Shown: positions 52,903-61,613 of the stretch, piece by piece
Numbering within the stretch: position 1 is the first letter of the stretch
How the letters are laid out: every line of letters starts with the position of its first letter
The notes under the pieces: model-generated
Told to the model about the DNA's origin: nothing
Seen by the model: only the letters and a program-made list of their open reading frames with translations
The model's database searches: none
Assembly (NCBI GenBank): GCA_026224825.1
Contig: JAMFRO010000002.1
Location: forward strand, 124,001-188,000
DNA length: 64,000 bases
Origin: a bacterium
GTDB taxonomy: Bacteria; Pseudomonadota; Alphaproteobacteria; Acetobacterales; Acetobacteraceae
Direction: 5' to 3'
Program-made: the position numbers and the translations under genes

Positions 52903-54465
52903 TCACGCGATGAATTTGGCGCCAGGCCCGAGTGTGGTTAGTGACTCGGCGATGGCGGGGCCCAGGACGTAGCGGCAGGAGGTCAGGCCCCAGTCGCGGT
53001 GCAGGCTGTGGCTGATCATGGAGGCGGCGATGGTCAGCCCGGCCTGCTTGGCGCGTTGGCCGAATTGCTTGAGCAGCGCCAGATCGGGCTCGGCATCCGC
53101 CTCAGTTTCGGGTAGTTTCAGCCCGGTGATCTGCCCGCTAATTTGTTTCAATACCGAAAAATTACTATAGCTGGGCGGTACCACCATCATCGTATGCAGG
53201 CAATGCGGCAGCACCGGCTTCTGCAATTCGGCCAGTTGCACCGCGCGCATCTCATTCGGCACGCCATGGATTTCGATGATCAGCCGCTCGCGGATTTTCT
53301 TAGGTATCTGCTCCATATAACGTAAATACCGGGTCAGCAGGGGCAGTGTTTCCAGCGTATGCAAATGCAGCGGCACGGATATCAGCCGCGGCTGTTCCAG
53401 CGTGTCATGCCCCCCCAGCCGCTCCACCAGATTAGCGGCGATCGAGAGATCGAGTGCGGCAAAATATTGCGCCGCGCCCTGTTCCGCCAGCGCCGCCACC
53501 GCCTCTGGCAGCAGCCGGCCTTGGCGGTCCAGGCTCACCCGCACCACATGGATCGGGAATTTCTTTTTCTGCACATCCCATGCCGGCCAGAATTGCAGCA
53601 TGGTCCAGGGCAACACATCGGCGTTATCGCTTTTGTGCAGCTTGGCTGTGGCCGCCGCGGCAGCTTTCTCCGCCTCCTTCACGGCAATTTTCGTATCGAA
53701 CACGATGGTACGGATGTGGAATTTCGCCCCCGCCTCATCCTCCGCCAGCGTGTGGCATATCTCCCTGGCGATGGTCTGGCATTGCGCGGCACATTCTTCC
53801 TCGGTCAGCCCCGGCGTCATCAAAATATAATCGAGCTCGGCGAATCTCTTGTAAAACACACTACCGCCGCCATGCTGCTCGATGGCACCCAGCGTCACCA
53901 TCTCCACCGTGGCGGCAATGTCCGGCCATTCCTCGCCAAACTGCCCTGAAAGTTTCTGCGCATTGATATAATGCAGCCGCCCCACGGGCGTATTCGCCGG
54001 CACCGGCCCCAGCACCTCGGCAATGCGTTTCTGCAGCGCCAGATCGCTCTGCGCCTGCGCCTTGCTCTCCTCCGGCCCTTCGTGCGTGGCCTGCAGATTC
54101 AACGGCGCGCGCGCCGCCCGCAGCGCCGCAATCAGCCGCTCCGGCTGCAAGGGCTTGGAGAGTATCTGGTTCATCCCGGCAATCCGGCAGGCCGCCGCGG
54201 TTGCCGGTGAGTCGCTGTTGAGCCCGATGATCATCATCTGCTCGCTGACGTTTTGTAAGCCCCGGATTTCAATGGTGGCCGCCAGCCCGCCGATCACCGG
54301 TGCATCGATATCCATCAGGATCAGATCCGGCGGGCTGGAGCGCACCGCCTCGATGACAGCCCGCCCGTCTTCGACCACCATCGGTTCGAAATCCATATCT
54401 TTGCAGAAATCACGAATCATCAGGATGTTCGCGCTGTTATCTTCGGCAATGAGAACTCTGGGCAT
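52903..54465 (-). CDS. Response regulator with degenerate EAL-like output domain
   Basis: 520 residues from ATG 54465. A receiver domain (1-115) has acidic pair Glu8/Asp9, phospho-acceptor Asp52 in LILMDIDAP and the KPLQP lysine. A linker helix follows (VKEAEKAAAAATAKL, about 270), then a TIM-barrel-like region (about 285-510: ISVPLHLHTLETLPLLTRYL, LIIEIHGVP, TMMVVPPSYSNFSVLKQISG) recalling an EAL phosphodiesterase domain without its ExL and metal residues. It could bind rather than cleave cyclic-di-GMP, or be unrelated. No histidine kinase gene is adjacent. Confidence 0.72.
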   Translation of the reverse strand: MPRVLIAEDNSANILMIRDFCKDMDFEPMVVEDGRAVIEAVRSSPPDLILMDIDAPVIGGLAATIEIRGLQNVSEQMMIIGLNSDSPATAAACRIAGMNQILSKPLQPERLIAALRAARAPLNLQATHEGPEESKAQAQSDLALQKRIAEVLGPVPANTPVGRLHYINAQKLSGQFGEEWPDIAATVEMVTLGAIEQHGGGSVFYKRFAELDYILMTPGLTEEECAAQCQTIAREICHTLAEDEAGAKFHIRTIVFDTKIAVKEAEKAAAAATAKLHKSDNADVLPWTMLQFWPAWDVQKKKFPIHVVRVSLDRQGRLLPEAVAALAEQGAAQYFAALDLSIAANLVERLGGHDTLEQPRLISVPLHLHTLETLPLLTRYLRYMEQIPKKIRERLIIEIHGVPNEMRAVQLAELQKPVLPHCLHTMMVVPPSYSNFSVLKQISGQITGLKLPETEADAEPDLALLKQFGQRAKQAGLTIAASMISHSLHRDWGLTSCRYVLGPAIAESLTTLGPGAKFIA

Positions 54466-54532
54466 TCCATATTCGTTACACCAGCTCAGTTGCCACTTTA
54501 TTAAGCGCGGGCGATTAACAAAAACTGCCGCC

Positions 54533-55093
54533 CTAGCCTTCGAGCACGGAATCCCAGTACAGAAAATCGCGCCAGCTCTCATGCAGATAATTCGGCGGAA
54601 AATGCCGTCCCCGCTGCTGCAATTCATAGCTGGTCGGCCGGCGTGCCTCCACGCGCGGGATCATGCCGCATTCGCGCGGCATCTTGCTGCCCTTACGCAA
54701 ATTGCACGGGCCACAGGCGGTCACCACATTCTCCCAACTGGTCCGCCCGCCGCGCGCGCGCGGCACCACATGGTCGAACGTCAGCTCCTGCGTCACCCGC
54801 CTGGCCTCGCAATACTGGCAGGAGAAACTATCACGCAAAAACACATTAAATCGCGTAAATGCAGGCGTGCGGGCCGAGGGAATAAAATCCCGCAGCGCGA
54901 TCACGCTCGGCAAGCGCATGGTGAAAGAGGGGGAATGCACCTCTTTCTCGTATTCCGAGAGCACGGAAACCCGGTCCAGGAACACCGCTTTCACGGCATC
55001 CTGCCAGGTCCAGGTCGATAACGGAAAATAGGATAGCGGACGGAAATCCGCATTCAGCACAAGAACGGGAAAATGCATCCCGCCGTCAGGCAT
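54533..55093 (-). CDS. HNH endonuclease-family protein
   Basis: 186 residues. VLNADFRPLSYFPLSTWTWQDAVKAVFLDRV is the usual N-terminal part of bacterial chromosomal HNH proteins, and CQYCEARRVTQELTFDHVVPRARGGRTSWENVVTACGPCNLRKG carries the HNH core with two CxxC/C zinc knuckles (DHV, N, H-type positions). A housekeeping nuclease or RNA-linked role is possible; not a homing enzyme in any visible way. Same strand as the response regulator gene, 67 bases upstream. Start could also be ATG 55078. Confidence 0.86.
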   Translation of the reverse strand: MPDGGMHFPVLVLNADFRPLSYFPLSTWTWQDAVKAVFLDRVSVLSEYEKEVHSPSFTMRLPSVIALRDFIPSARTPAFTRFNVFLRDSFSCQYCEARRVTQELTFDHVVPRARGGRTSWENVVTACGPCNLRKGSKMPRECGMIPRVEARRPTSYELQQRGRHFPPNYLHESWRDFLYWDSVLEG

Positions 55094-55287
55094 TACTTGC
55101 CCCGTCGCCGAAGGCGAACAAACTTTCCCTGTCCCAACGCGGGACGAAATCTAGGGGGGCAGCCACGAAAACCGCCCACATATGGTAGCGCGTCCGAGTC
55201 ATGCGGGTTTTATGACAAACAAGAAGCTGCGCCGCAACCCATATGTAAAATTGTAAGCCATTTGTCATGGCCATACACTGGCTCCAC

Positions 55288-56100
55288 ATGAGCATTTTAT
55301 CCCGCTTCGCCCCCAGCCCCACCGGCTATTTGCATCTCGGCCACGCCTATTCGGCCTGGCAGGTATTCCGCCGCGCCAATATTTTGCGCCTCCGCCTGGA
55401 AGATATCGACACGACGCGCTGCCGCCCCGAATTTTACGCCGCCATCCAGGAAGATCTGACCTGGCTGGGGCTGGCATGGCAGGGCGAAATCCGCGTGCAA
55501 TCCCAGCATTTTCCCGAATACGCCACCGCCCTGGCCCACTTGCGCGAGCGCGGCCTGCTCTACCCCTGCTTCTGCTCCCGCGCCGACATCGCCCGCGCCA
55601 TCACCGCCCCGCACGGCGCCGAAGCACTATACCCCGGCACCTGCCGCCATCTCTCCGCAGCCGAACGCGCCGAAAAAATCGCTTCCGGCGCGCCCTATGC
55701 CCTACGGCTGAACGTAAAAACCGCCAGCGCCCAAGCCGGGCCATTAAAATTCCACGAAGACCAAAAAGGCTGGATCACGGCTGAGCCTGAGCGCCTCGGC
55801 GATGTCGTCCTCGCCCGGCGCGAAATCCCCGCCAGCTACCATCTCTGCGTGGTGCATGACGACGCCCTGCAAAACATCACCCATATCATCCGCGGTGAAG
55901 ACCTGTTCGAGGCCACGCATATCCACGCCCTGCTGCAAGCCCTGCTCGGCCTGCCCACCCCTGCCTACGCACACCACAAACTCCTCACCGGGCCAGACGG
56001 CAAACGCCTGGCCAAGCGCGACCACGCCGCCACATTGCGGGAGATGCGCGCCGCCGGTACCACTGCGGCAAGCATTCTGAACAATTTTGAGGGCGCATGA
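55288..56100 (+). CDS. gluQ: Glutamyl-Q tRNA(Asp) synthetase
   Basis: 270 residues from ATG 55288 (MSILSRFAPSPTGYLHLGHAYSAW). This is the glutamyl-tRNA synthetase catalytic half without an anticodon-binding domain: HIGH-like HLGH, EDIDTTRCRPE, and the KMSK-like KRLAKRD near the end. GluQ-RS adds glutamate to queuosine at position 34 of tRNA(Asp). Zinc-site-like cysteines YPCFCSRADI are present. It overlaps the CPBP protease by ATGA. ATG 55267 is an alternative start. Confidence 0.92.
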   Translation: MSILSRFAPSPTGYLHLGHAYSAWQVFRRANILRLRLEDIDTTRCRPEFYAAIQEDLTWLGLAWQGEIRVQSQHFPEYATALAHLRERGLLYPCFCSRADIARAITAPHGAEALYPGTCRHLSAAERAEKIASGAPYALRLNVKTASAQAGPLKFHEDQKGWITAEPERLGDVVLARREIPASYHLCVVHDDALQNITHIIRGEDLFEATHIHALLQALLGLPTPAYAHHKLLTGPDGKRLAKRDHAATLREMRAAGTTAASILNNFEGA

Positions 56101-57053
56101 AAAAAATCTTGAGTGCCACCGGCTGGCTCATCCTGTTCGCTGCCCTCGGCACAGCCATCATGGCCGGGCTCAGCGTGGCACTGCTGCCGCACCGCCTGCC
56201 GCTGCGCACATTGCTGCACCTGGGCGCCACCGGCATCATACCTGCTGCTCTGGCCTGGCTCATCGCCCTGTGCTTCGCCGCCCTGCCCGGCGCGAGGCGC
56301 ACACCAGGTGCCACCCCCCGCTTCGGCCTGGCGCAAGGCCTGTGGGGCATGGCCGGCACGCTGCTGCTCATGCTCTGCGGCGCGATGCTGCCCTATATCG
56401 CGGCAGTCTACCTCATGCTGATCCGCATGCTCCGGCACCTGCCCTCCCACATGCCGGACAAGCACGACATCTTCCTGCTCATCACCTCCCTGCTCGCCAG
56501 CGAGCTCATGGCCGCCCTCTGGCTCGCCTGGTACATCCGCCGCCAGGGCCGGCTGGTGCTGGCCGATGGCAGCGCCTCCGGCATCGCCTGGCGCCCCGCT
56601 CCGCTCCAGGCCTACGCCATGGCCGCCCTCGGTGCGCTGGCCGTGCTGCTGCTGGCGGCAGCCGAGTTCCTCCTGGTGCCGCCCGACCTCAGCAGACTGA
56701 ACGATCTGGAGCTGGCACAACTCTTCCAAGGCCCCGCCGCCGTCGCCCTTCTCGCAACCGGGGTCGTCGTCATCCTGGCCCCCATCATCGAGGAAGTGCT
56801 GTTCCGCGGCCTCGCCTTCGCCGGCATCGCCGCCCGCCTGGGCCCAGCCTGGGCCATAACCATCACCACCATCATCTTCACAGCCCTGCACGCCCCAGAA
56901 AAAATCCTCTACTGGCCCGGCTTCATAGACGTCGCCGCCATAGCCCTGCTCTCCTGCGCCCTGCGCCTGCACTACCGCTCCATCCGCCCCGGCATCGCCA
57001 TGCACTTCTTCTACAATTTCGGCATGCTATTGGTGCCGCTTGTGGGGAAGTAA
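56097..57053 (+). CDS. CPBP-family intramembrane metalloprotease
   Basis: 318 residues, about eight hydrophobic spans. PIIEEVLFRGLAFA contains the CPBP Glu-Glu (232-233) plus Arg motif, and the following ALHAPEK and IAMHFFYNFG His/Asn positions complete the Abi/CAAX protease site. Substrate unknown; family members cleave prenylated or bacteriocin-type peptides or act in envelope quality control. Starts inside the gluQ stop; repeat E follows immediately. Confidence 0.87.
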   Translation: MKKILSATGWLILFAALGTAIMAGLSVALLPHRLPLRTLLHLGATGIIPAALAWLIALCFAALPGARRTPGATPRFGLAQGLWGMAGTLLLMLCGAMLPYIAAVYLMLIRMLRHLPSHMPDKHDIFLLITSLLASELMAALWLAWYIRRQGRLVLADGSASGIAWRPAPLQAYAMAALGALAVLLLAAAEFLLVPPDLSRLNDLELAQLFQGPAAVALLATGVVVILAPIIEEVLFRGLAFAGIAARLGPAWAITITTIIFTALHAPEKILYWPGFIDVAAIALLSCALRLHYRSIRPGIAMHFFYNFGMLLVPLVGK

Positions 57054-57275
57054 GTAAAAAGGCTGGGGCTCCGCCCCTGACCCCGCTGGGGCCGCAGGCC
57101 CCAGACCCCTAGACTTTTGGGATAATGAGAGAGGGGCTGTGCGCGCCCCAGTTCGTGGCTACATTCCACGATCTGGGGCGCGCACAGCCCCTCTCTCATT
57201 ATCCCACTAAAAGCTAATGGGGGTCCGGGGCCTGCGGCCCCAGCGGGGTCAGGGGCGGAGCCCCAGCCTTTTTAC
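57054..57275. repeat. Modular palindromic intergenic element, copy E (type II core)
   Basis: Starts within the CPBP stop region. Outer arms GGCTGGGGCTCCGCCCC and the inverse GGGGCGGAGCCCCAGCC, then CTGGGGCC/GGCCCCAG. The core is a perfect 34-bp inverted repeat, 57118-57151 with 57173-57206, of AATGAGAGAGGGG type, capped by CGTGG/CCACG. Both ends of the core share AATGAGAGAGGGG and CGCCCCA with copy D, but the sequence in between differs. Confidence 0.9.
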
Positions 57276-57359
57276 TTATCTCCCCCACAAGCAGCACCAT
57301 TTGGCTTGTGCCGAAATTTTGGGTAGAATGGTGGCAATGTCGCGTTTGGAGAAGAGACT

Positions 57360-57608
57360 ATGGGTGGATTGAGCATTTGGCACTGGCTGGTGGTGTTGGC
57401 GGCGATCACGCTGGTGTTTGGCGTCGGCCGCATTGGCAACGTCATGGGCGAGGTCGGCAAGGGCATCAAGAACTTCAAATCGGCCCTCAACGAGGACGAG
57501 ACGAAGAAGCCTGAGGACGCCTCGATGGCCGCCACCGGCACTTTGGGCGCGCCGCATGTGCCGCCGCAAGCGCCTGTGGACCAAAAAACGACCGTCAACC
57601 AGGGCTGA
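57360..57608 (+). CDS. tatA: Sec-independent translocase TatA
   Basis: 82 residues. The short N-terminal helix MGGLSIWHWLVVLAAITLVFG with the Phe-Gly hinge and the amphipathic KGIKNFKSALNEDETKK are standard TatA. GGAGAAGAG precedes the ATG. No tatB or tatC follows, so the rest of the translocase is elsewhere. The methionine-salvage genes start two bases after its stop, so they may share its promoter. Confidence 0.9.
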   Translation: MGGLSIWHWLVVLAAITLVFGVGRIGNVMGEVGKGIKNFKSALNEDETKKPEDASMAATGTLGAPHVPPQAPVDQKTTVNQG

Positions 57609-57610
57609 AC

Positions 57611-58204
57611 ATGGTGCCTCAGGGTTTGGCGGCGCAGCTGGCGGAAGCCGGCCGCCGGATGGATGCGCGTAACTGGGTGCCCGGCTCTGCCGGCAACCTG
57701 TCCGCGCGCATCGACGATTCCAGCATCGCCATCACCCGCAGCGGCGTGCACAAGGGTAGGCTGACGGAAGCCGATATCATCGCCGTGGATTACGACGGCA
57801 AGGCGTTGGTCGAGGGCCAGAAGCCGAGTGCGGAGACGCTGCTGCATTGCCAGCTCTACCGCCTGTTCCCGCGCGTGGGTGCGGTGCTGCACGGCCATTC
57901 CGTCGCCGCCACCGTGCTGTCCATGCGCGGTGCCATCACCTTCTCCAATTACGAGCTGATAAAAGCCTTCGGCTTCGCCACGCATGATCTGGACGTGGTG
58001 TTGCCGGTATATGAGAACGACCAGGACATGGCGCGCCTGGCCGCCTATATCGAGCCTTTGCTATTACAGGACCCGCCCATCGGCTATGTCATCGCGGGCC
58101 ACGGTGTGTACGCCTGGGGCACCAGCGTGGAACATGCTTATTGGCGCCTGGAGGCGCTGGAATTTTTGCTCCAATGCGAGCTGGAGCGGAGGCAACTGCC
58201 ATGA
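57611..58204 (+). CDS. mtnB: Methylthioribulose-1-phosphate dehydratase
   Basis: Methionine-salvage class II aldolase-like enzyme. 197 residues: GSAGNLSARID, TRSGVHKGRL, KPSAETLLHCQLYR, GAVLHGHSVAATV (zinc His in HGHS) and AGHGVYAWGTSVEHAYWRLEALEF. Converts 5-methylthioribulose-1-phosphate to the diketo compound. Translationally coupled to mtnD by ATGA. Confidence 0.93.
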   Translation: MVPQGLAAQLAEAGRRMDARNWVPGSAGNLSARIDDSSIAITRSGVHKGRLTEADIIAVDYDGKALVEGQKPSAETLLHCQLYRLFPRVGAVLHGHSVAATVLSMRGAITFSNYELIKAFGFATHDLDVVLPVYENDQDMARLAAYIEPLLLQDPPIGYVIAGHGVYAWGTSVEHAYWRLEALEFLLQCELERRQLP

Positions 58205-58737
58205 CCCGTCTGACGGTTTACCATGACAACGCGCCCGAGGTGGTTTTCACCGCCACGGAACCAGCCGAGATCGTGCCGGTGCTGCGCGAGATTAACGTCG
58301 GCTTCGAACGCTGGGACGCACCGGTGCATCTGGCGCCTGATGCCGATAGCGACGCCATTCTCGAAGCCTTCCGCCCGTATCTGGACGCGCTGATGGGCAC
58401 CACCGGCGCCGGCTCGGCCGATGTGATAAAACTGACGCCCGACCACCCGCAGGCGAGCGCGTTGCGCGAAAAATTCCTGGAAGAGCACACCCATTCCGAG
58501 CCGGAAATCCGTTTCTTCGTGGCAGGCTCCGGCCATTTCGTGCTGCATGCGAATGGCAAGGTGTACGACATCCTCTGCGAGAAGGACGATCTGATCCAGG
58601 TGCCCGCCGGCATAAAACACTGGTTCGATGCCGGGGCCGAACCGTCGTTCATCGCCTTGCGCGTGTTCACCGACATGTCGGGCTGGGTGGCGCAATACAC
58701 GGGTGATGCGATTTCGAGCCGCTTTCCCGTCACGTGA
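58201..58737 (+). CDS. mtnD: Acireductone dioxygenase
   Basis: 178-residue cupin. EEHTHSEPEIRFFVAGSGHF gives two His and a Glu metal ligand (HTHSEPE) and the later IKHWFDAG the fourth His, binding Fe or Ni. The Fe form makes the methionine 2-oxo-acid precursor; metal choice cannot be read from sequence. ATG 58201 in ATGA overlap with mtnB; overlaps mtnC by four bases. Confidence 0.93.
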   Translation: MTRLTVYHDNAPEVVFTATEPAEIVPVLREINVGFERWDAPVHLAPDADSDAILEAFRPYLDALMGTTGAGSADVIKLTPDHPQASALREKFLEEHTHSEPEIRFFVAGSGHFVLHANGKVYDILCEKDDLIQVPAGIKHWFDAGAEPSFIALRVFTDMSGWVAQYTGDAISSRFPVT

Positions 58738-59405
58738 AACCCCGTTACGTGAAACCCGCCGCCATCATCACCGATATCGAGGGCACCACCACGCCCATCG
58801 CTTTCGTGCACCGCGTGCTGTTCCCCTACGCGCGGGCGCGCCTGGAAGCGCTCGTGGCCTCGGGCCATGCCGCACTGGCGGATGTGCCGGAACCGAAGCT
58901 CGAAACCCTGCGCGGCTGGATGGACCGCGACGAGAAAATCACCACGCTGAAAGCCATCCAGGGCCTGCTCTGGGATGAGGGCTACCGCAACGGCGACCTG
59001 ACGGCGGAAGTGTATGACGACGTACCCCCCGCCCTGCGCCGCTGGGCCCGCGCCGGCCTGCGCCTGTACGTCTATTCCTCCGGCTCGGTGCCCGCACAAA
59101 AACTCCTGTTCGGCCACACCAGGGAGGGCGATCTGACCCCGCTCTTCCAGGCCTATTTCGATACCAATGTAGGCCCCAAGCGCGACGCCGCGAGCTACGA
59201 CACCATCGCCAAAGGCATCGGCCTGCCCGGCGGCGAAATCCTGTTCCTCTCGGATGTGGAAGCCGAGCTGGACGCGGCCCTGGCCGCCGGCATGCAAACC
59301 TGCCAGCTCGTGCGCGCGGAAGACGCCACCAGCCCCAGCACACGCCACGCCACGGCAGCGGATTTCACCGAGGTCGCGCAAAAATTCAGCCTGCCGCATG
59401 GCTAG
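58734..59405 (+). CDS. mtnC: Enolase-phosphatase E1
   Basis: 223-residue HAD hydrolase: AIITDIEGTTTPIAFV (nucleophile Asp in DIEGTT), YVYSSGSVPAQKLLF, GPKRDAASYDTIA and ILFLSDVEAELDAALAAG. Does both the enolase and phosphatase steps of methionine salvage. The GTG start at 58734 lies in a 15-base tandem repeat, so a second in-frame GTG at 58749 gives an equally good start five codons on. Overlaps lnt by eight bases. Confidence 0.93.
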   Translation: MKPRYVKPAAIITDIEGTTTPIAFVHRVLFPYARARLEALVASGHAALADVPEPKLETLRGWMDRDEKITTLKAIQGLLWDEGYRNGDLTAEVYDDVPPALRRWARAGLRLYVYSSGSVPAQKLLFGHTREGDLTPLFQAYFDTNVGPKRDAASYDTIAKGIGLPGGEILFLSDVEAELDAALAAGMQTCQLVRAEDATSPSTRHATAADFTEVAQKFSLPHG

Positions 59406-60903
59406 ACGCCCCAGGGACATCGCCCGCGCCCTTTACCATTGGACCCAAAACCGCCCGCCGATGCGGGCGTTTTTATGGGGGCTCGCCGCAGCACTGGCCC
59501 TGCCACCGGTGCATCTGCTGCCCGCACTGCTCTTCTCCGTCCCCGCCTTCCTCAAGCTCATCGGCGAGGCGCGCAGCATCCGCCGCGTCATGCTACTGGC
59601 CTGGCTCTACGGCTTCGGCCTGGCCCTGGCCGGACTGTACTGGATCACCGAGCCCGTGCTCACCGAGGCCGCCACCTTCTGGTGGCTGGTGCCCTTTGCC
59701 GCCCCCGCCATAGCCGCCGCCGTGGCGTGCTACACCATCCTCCCCGCGCTCGCCGCCTGGTTCACCAAACCCGGCCTGGGGCGGCTCTTCGTCTTCGCCG
59801 GGGTGTGGGAACTCTCCAACCTCGCCCAGCAATTCTGGTTCTCCGGCTTCCCCTGGAATTTCTGGGGCACGGATTGGGTCGCCCCCGGCCTGCTCGGCGA
59901 TATTTTCATCCAGCCCGCCGCCTATGTCAGCGTACACGGGCTGACGCTCCTCACCGTGCTCCTCGCCGGCCTGCCCACCCTGCGCCGCCGCGGCCTGCCC
60001 CTTCTGCTCGGCGCCCTGGCGCTCTGGGCCGGACTCGGCTGGGTGCGGCTGCAAACCCAACTACCGCCCACCGGCATCACCGTAGCCCTTGTGCAGCCCA
60101 ATTTCCCCGAGCCGCAGGATCAATCCCGCCCAGCCCTCAACGCCGCTTGGGCTCGCCTGCTGGCCATGAGCAGCGCCGGGCTCAACGCCAAAGCGAACGC
60201 CGTCATCTGGCCGGAAGGCACCAGCCCCTGGTTCCTCGCCAACGATTCCGGTGCCCGCGCCCAGCTTGCCAACATCACCGGCACCACCCCCGTGCTAGCC
60301 GGCAGCCTGCGCATGGAGTCGCAGACCGATTTCCGCAATTCCCTGGTGGTCACAGCCGGCCCCGTCCCCCCGCTGGCCGTGTACGATAAATGGAAGCTGG
60401 TCCCCTTCGGCGAATACACACCGCACTGGATCCCACTTAAAATCATCCCCGACGCACTCGGCGGCGGCTTCACCCCCGGCACCGGCCCGCAGACCATCAC
60501 CATCTCCGGCCTGCCGCCCTTCGGCCCGATGATCTGCTATGAGGACGTATTCCCCGGCCAGATGGTCGACGAAACCCACAGGCCCGCCTGGCTCGTGGTC
60601 ATCACGGACGATGCCTGGTTCGGCGACTCGAGCGGTCCCCGCCAACATTTCGCCAACGCACGACTCCGCGCGGTGGAGGAAGGCCTGCCGCTCGCGCGTG
60701 CCGCGAACTCCGGCCCCTCCGCCATGATCGATTCCTACGGCCATGTCGTCGCCAGTTTACCTCTTGATGCACAAGGCGTTCTGGTCGCCCCACTGCCTAA
60801 TGCTCAGCCTGCAACGCTTTTTTCTAGGCTTGGGCTGAAAATTCCGGTAATACTTGGAGTTGTGGCAGTTATTACGGGGTTGTTAATTTCAACCTTGATT
60901 TAA
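59398..60903 (+). CDS. lnt: Apolipoprotein N-acyltransferase
   Basis: Third lipoprotein-maturation enzyme, N-acylating the Cys of diacyl-lipoproteins in the periplasmic leaflet. 501 residues: about seven N-terminal spans, then a nitrilase-like domain with the catalytic triad Glu273 (WPEGTSPW), Lys333 (YDKWKLVPFGEYTP) and Cys380 (MICYEDVFPG). Starts inside mtnC. In many alphaproteobacteria lnt is followed by an XRE regulator and metK; here the XRE gene follows but metK is absent from the window. Confidence 0.94.
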   Translation: MARRPRDIARALYHWTQNRPPMRAFLWGLAAALALPPVHLLPALLFSVPAFLKLIGEARSIRRVMLLAWLYGFGLALAGLYWITEPVLTEAATFWWLVPFAAPAIAAAVACYTILPALAAWFTKPGLGRLFVFAGVWELSNLAQQFWFSGFPWNFWGTDWVAPGLLGDIFIQPAAYVSVHGLTLLTVLLAGLPTLRRRGLPLLLGALALWAGLGWVRLQTQLPPTGITVALVQPNFPEPQDQSRPALNAAWARLLAMSSAGLNAKANAVIWPEGTSPWFLANDSGARAQLANITGTTPVLAGSLRMESQTDFRNSLVVTAGPVPPLAVYDKWKLVPFGEYTPHWIPLKIIPDALGGGFTPGTGPQTITISGLPPFGPMICYEDVFPGQMVDETHRPAWLVVITDDAWFGDSSGPRQHFANARLRAVEEGLPLARAANSGPSAMIDSYGHVVASLPLDAQGVLVAPLPNAQPATLFSRLGLKIPVILGVVAVITGLLISTLI

Positions 60904-61131
60904 TGTAATAAATTAAGGATTGCCCTGAGGTCGTCTATTTAATAATGCAATTCACGTAGTTTTATATTGCGCTTTTCGTTAAGGACCGTTAATCTTTTGC
61001 TACTTTATGGAAACAGTACGGCAAGCCCGCCGTGCTATTTGCAAGGCGGAAGAGCACCATCGCCGGTCACCTGGCCGGAGCCTCAGATTCACGCGGTGCC
61101 CGCCACCGCAAGTTGGAGTAGTTGAGTAGTT

Positions 61132-61611
61132 ATGGCTGATGAGACCGCCGAGCTTCCGCCGCGTGAAAGCCGCCCAAGCCCCATCGATATCCACGTCGGA
61201 TCCCGCATCCGCCTCCGCCGCACACTGCTCGGCATGTCCCAGGAACGCCTCGGCGACGCCCTGGGCCTGACCTTCCAGCAAGTGCAAAAATACGAACGCG
61301 GCGTCAATCGCGTCGGCGCCTCCCGCCTGTTCGATATCTCGCGCGTGCTGGACGTCCCCATCTCGTACTTCTTCGACGATATGCCCGAAGGCTTGTCCGA
61401 AACACCCATCTCCGGCCCCCGCGGCCGTGTGTACGGCTTCGCCGAACACCAGGAACCCTTCAACGCCGGCGTAGACGACCAACTCACCAAACGCGAAACA
61501 CTCGAACTCGTCCGCGCCTACTACCGCATCACCGACCCCGCCATGCGCAAACGCATGTTCGACCTCATGAAATCCCTGGCGCCTACGGAAACGGCGTTCG
61601 AGGCGAGCTAA
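61132..61611 (+). CDS. XRE-family helix-turn-helix regulator
   Basis: 159 residues. VGSRIRLRRTLLGMSQERLGDALGLTFQQVQKYERGVNRVGASRLFDISRVLDVPISYFF is a complete HTH_3 domain (about 22-83), followed by a helical C-terminal part (RETLELVRAYYRITDPAMRKRMFDLMKSL). This type regularly follows lnt in alphaproteobacteria and precedes metK. The upstream gap of about 230 bases is comparatively A/T-rich and can hold its own promoter. Element B terminates the region. Confidence 0.9.
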   Translation: MADETAELPPRESRPSPIDIHVGSRIRLRRTLLGMSQERLGDALGLTFQQVQKYERGVNRVGASRLFDISRVLDVPISYFFDDMPEGLSETPISGPRGRVYGFAEHQEPFNAGVDDQLTKRETLELVRAYYRITDPAMRKRMFDLMKSLAPTETAFEAS

Positions 61612-61613
61612 AA

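Noticed and set aside
60904-61131. SAM riboswitch upstream of the XRE gene, suggested by mtn genes nearby
   Set aside because: I could not find the conserved SAM-II or SAM-I helices in this A/T-rich stretch.
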